Below are positions 63,576 to 64,000 of a DNA stretch of 64,000 nucleotides, in pieces. The DNA lies in assembly GCF_030131845.1 (NCBI RefSeq), contig NZ_JASKYM010000004.1, positions 124,001-188,000 on the forward strand. Direction: 5' to 3'. The notes below the pieces were generated by a model. It did no database searches. It was not told the origin of the DNA and worked only from the letters and a program-made list of their open reading frames with translations. How positions within the stretch are numbered: position 1 is the first letter of the stretch; each line of letters starts with the position of its first letter. The DNA is from Romboutsia sedimentorum (lineage in GTDB: Bacteria > Bacillota > Clostridia > Peptostreptococcales > Peptostreptococcaceae). The position numbers and the translations under genes were made by a program.

Positions 63576-63604
63576 ATGATATTATTTAACGTTCGATAAG
63601 TCAA
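63576..63604 (-). promoter_or_regulatory. Promoter of the phage replication module
   Basis: On the minus strand TTGACT (63604-63599) and TATCAT (63581-63576) are spaced by 17 bases, a near-consensus vegetative promoter directed to the small protein, DUF2815, polymerase and VirE genes. The spacer contains ATCGAACGTTAAAT, a possible operator. Confidence 0.6.
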
Positions 63605-63615
63605 CATCTTTTTAG

Positions 63616-63627
63616 AAACATACGTTC
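63616..63627. promoter_or_regulatory. LexA-like box upstream of the phage module promoter
   Basis: The minus strand reads GAACGTATGTTT, matching the GAAC-N4-GTTT form reported for clostridial LexA sites. It lies 12 bases upstream of the -35 box, which is an unusual position for repression, so control is tentative. Confidence 0.35.
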
Positions 63628-63663
63628 TTTTTTATTTTATAATTTTTATTTTTTAAACTAAAA

Positions 63664-63693
63664 AAAGACTATGATTTAGTAATCATAGTCTGA
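63664..63693. terminator. Terminator between the ferric-reductase-like gene and the phage module
   Basis: GACTATGATT (63667-63676) and AATCATAGTC (63681-63690) form a hairpin with an A-run on the left, giving a T-tract on the minus strand. It ends the gene at the right edge and isolates the phage module. Confidence 0.7.
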
Positions 63694-63766
63694 AAGTTTA
63701 TATCTTTTCACATTATTTTTTTATTTAGCTTATCTAATTCTAAATACATGTTATTTATTCTATCTT

Positions 63767-64000
63767 CTACATTGCTCCTATATGCTTCTTTTTCTTTGAA
63801 TTCGAAATTTTTATTAATTTTAATATAAAGTACCCTACAAAAAGTACTGTGTATATACCTAACTTCATCATATCAACCTTATCATCATTAAGAAGCGCAA
63901 TTACTATATGTACGTAAGTTAAGAAGTAAAATGGATAAGCCCATCTTTGTAGCTTTTTCCATTCTTTATTTGTCATCTTAGCTCTAACTTTTTTAAATGA
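63767..64000 (-). CDS. Ferric reductase-like transmembrane protein, C-terminal part
   Basis: The frame is open to the right edge (78 codons visible), reading SFKKVRAKMTNKEWKKLQRW, AYPFYFLTYVHIVIALL. WKxLQRLAYPFYxLxYxH is the last conserved block of ferric reductase-like membrane domains, where the histidine ligates heme. One more membrane helix (YTVLFVGYFILKLIKI) and a basic tail follow. The gene begins beyond the window; the internal ATG at 63976 should not be taken as its start. It is likely ordinary chromosome beyond the phage-derived segment. Confidence 0.65.
   Translation of the reverse strand, partial: SFKKVRAKMTNKEWKKLQRWAYPFYFLTYVHIVIALLNDDKVDMMKLGIYTVLFVGYFILKLIKISNSKKKKHIGAM

Overview
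The window is AT-rich DNA (roughly 27-30% G+C by eye) from a Gram-positive anaerobe. Strong AGGAGG-type ribosome binding sites, a three-gene 4-hydroxyphenylacetate decarboxylase (p-cresol) operon, a CD3324-family protein, several antimicrobial-peptide-type ABC/two-component loci and phage replication genes of the clostridial type all point to the Peptostreptococcaceae (Clostridioides, Paraclostridium, Romboutsia, Terrisporobacter and relatives). The HpdB and HpdC sequences are clearly diverged from what I remember of C. difficile, so a relative is more likely than C. difficile itself. Almost everything is on the minus strand. No rRNA, intact tRNA or CRISPR array was seen.

Region 1 (1-42.6 kb) is chromosomal backbone. 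It starts with a cut-off LarA-like gene, then DUF4003, MgtC and CarD-like genes and a plus-strand patatin. Next is an 8.3-kb ABC locus (3.85-12.16 kb): one ATPase, two paralogous ~855-residue FtsX permeases and a GHKL kinase/LytTR regulator between them. Each permease has the same upstream architecture: a 21-bp-spaced direct repeat (LytTR-type site) and a terminator-like leader hairpin. A few codons of a third permease copy survive next to the ABC-F gene. Then come a CD3324-family gene with a 17-codon leader ORF, a Ca2+ P-type ATPase, and hpdB-hpdC-hpdA followed by a Crp/Fnr regulator gene. hpdB is preceded by a 57-bp near-perfect palindrome overlapping its promoter. Two more ABC/two-component operons follow (22.5-28.3 and 28.5-32.8 kb), then TraX-like, SagB-like and Cu/Zn-SOD-like genes, a polyol operon (polyol dehydrogenase, GPH symporter, PfkB kinase) with a ROK regulator and its apparent operators, and a MATE/MarR pair with an apparent operator.

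Region 2 (42.6-58.3 kb) is an accessory island full of broken genes: a decayed unknown gene, a ParA remnant joined to a partial copy of a SAP-like gene, a 66-bp insertion-sequence-derived mini-element with a 3-bp target duplication, an alpha/beta hydrolase with early stops, a metallophosphatase with an in-frame TGA and an HNH endonuclease frameshifted by an 11-bp duplication. Intact within it are a three-gene ABC-3C-type defence operon (Cap4/DUF4297-type nuclease effector, middle component, zinc-hook SMC-like ATPase; 50.8-55.8 kb), a gene of four 23-residue tandem repeats, and a DUF5677-like gene. Three short sequences resembling tRNA-Ala/tmRNA 3' ends, each next to a hairpin, punctuate the island at 50.18, 56.01 and 58.25 kb and look like module boundaries.

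Region 3 (58.3-63.7 kb) is an isolated phage replication module: a VirE-type primase/helicase pseudogene, family A DNA polymerase, a DUF2815 protein and a small acidic protein, with its own promoter and a LexA-like box, but no integrase or structural genes. A ferric-reductase-like membrane gene, probably chromosomal, runs off the right edge.
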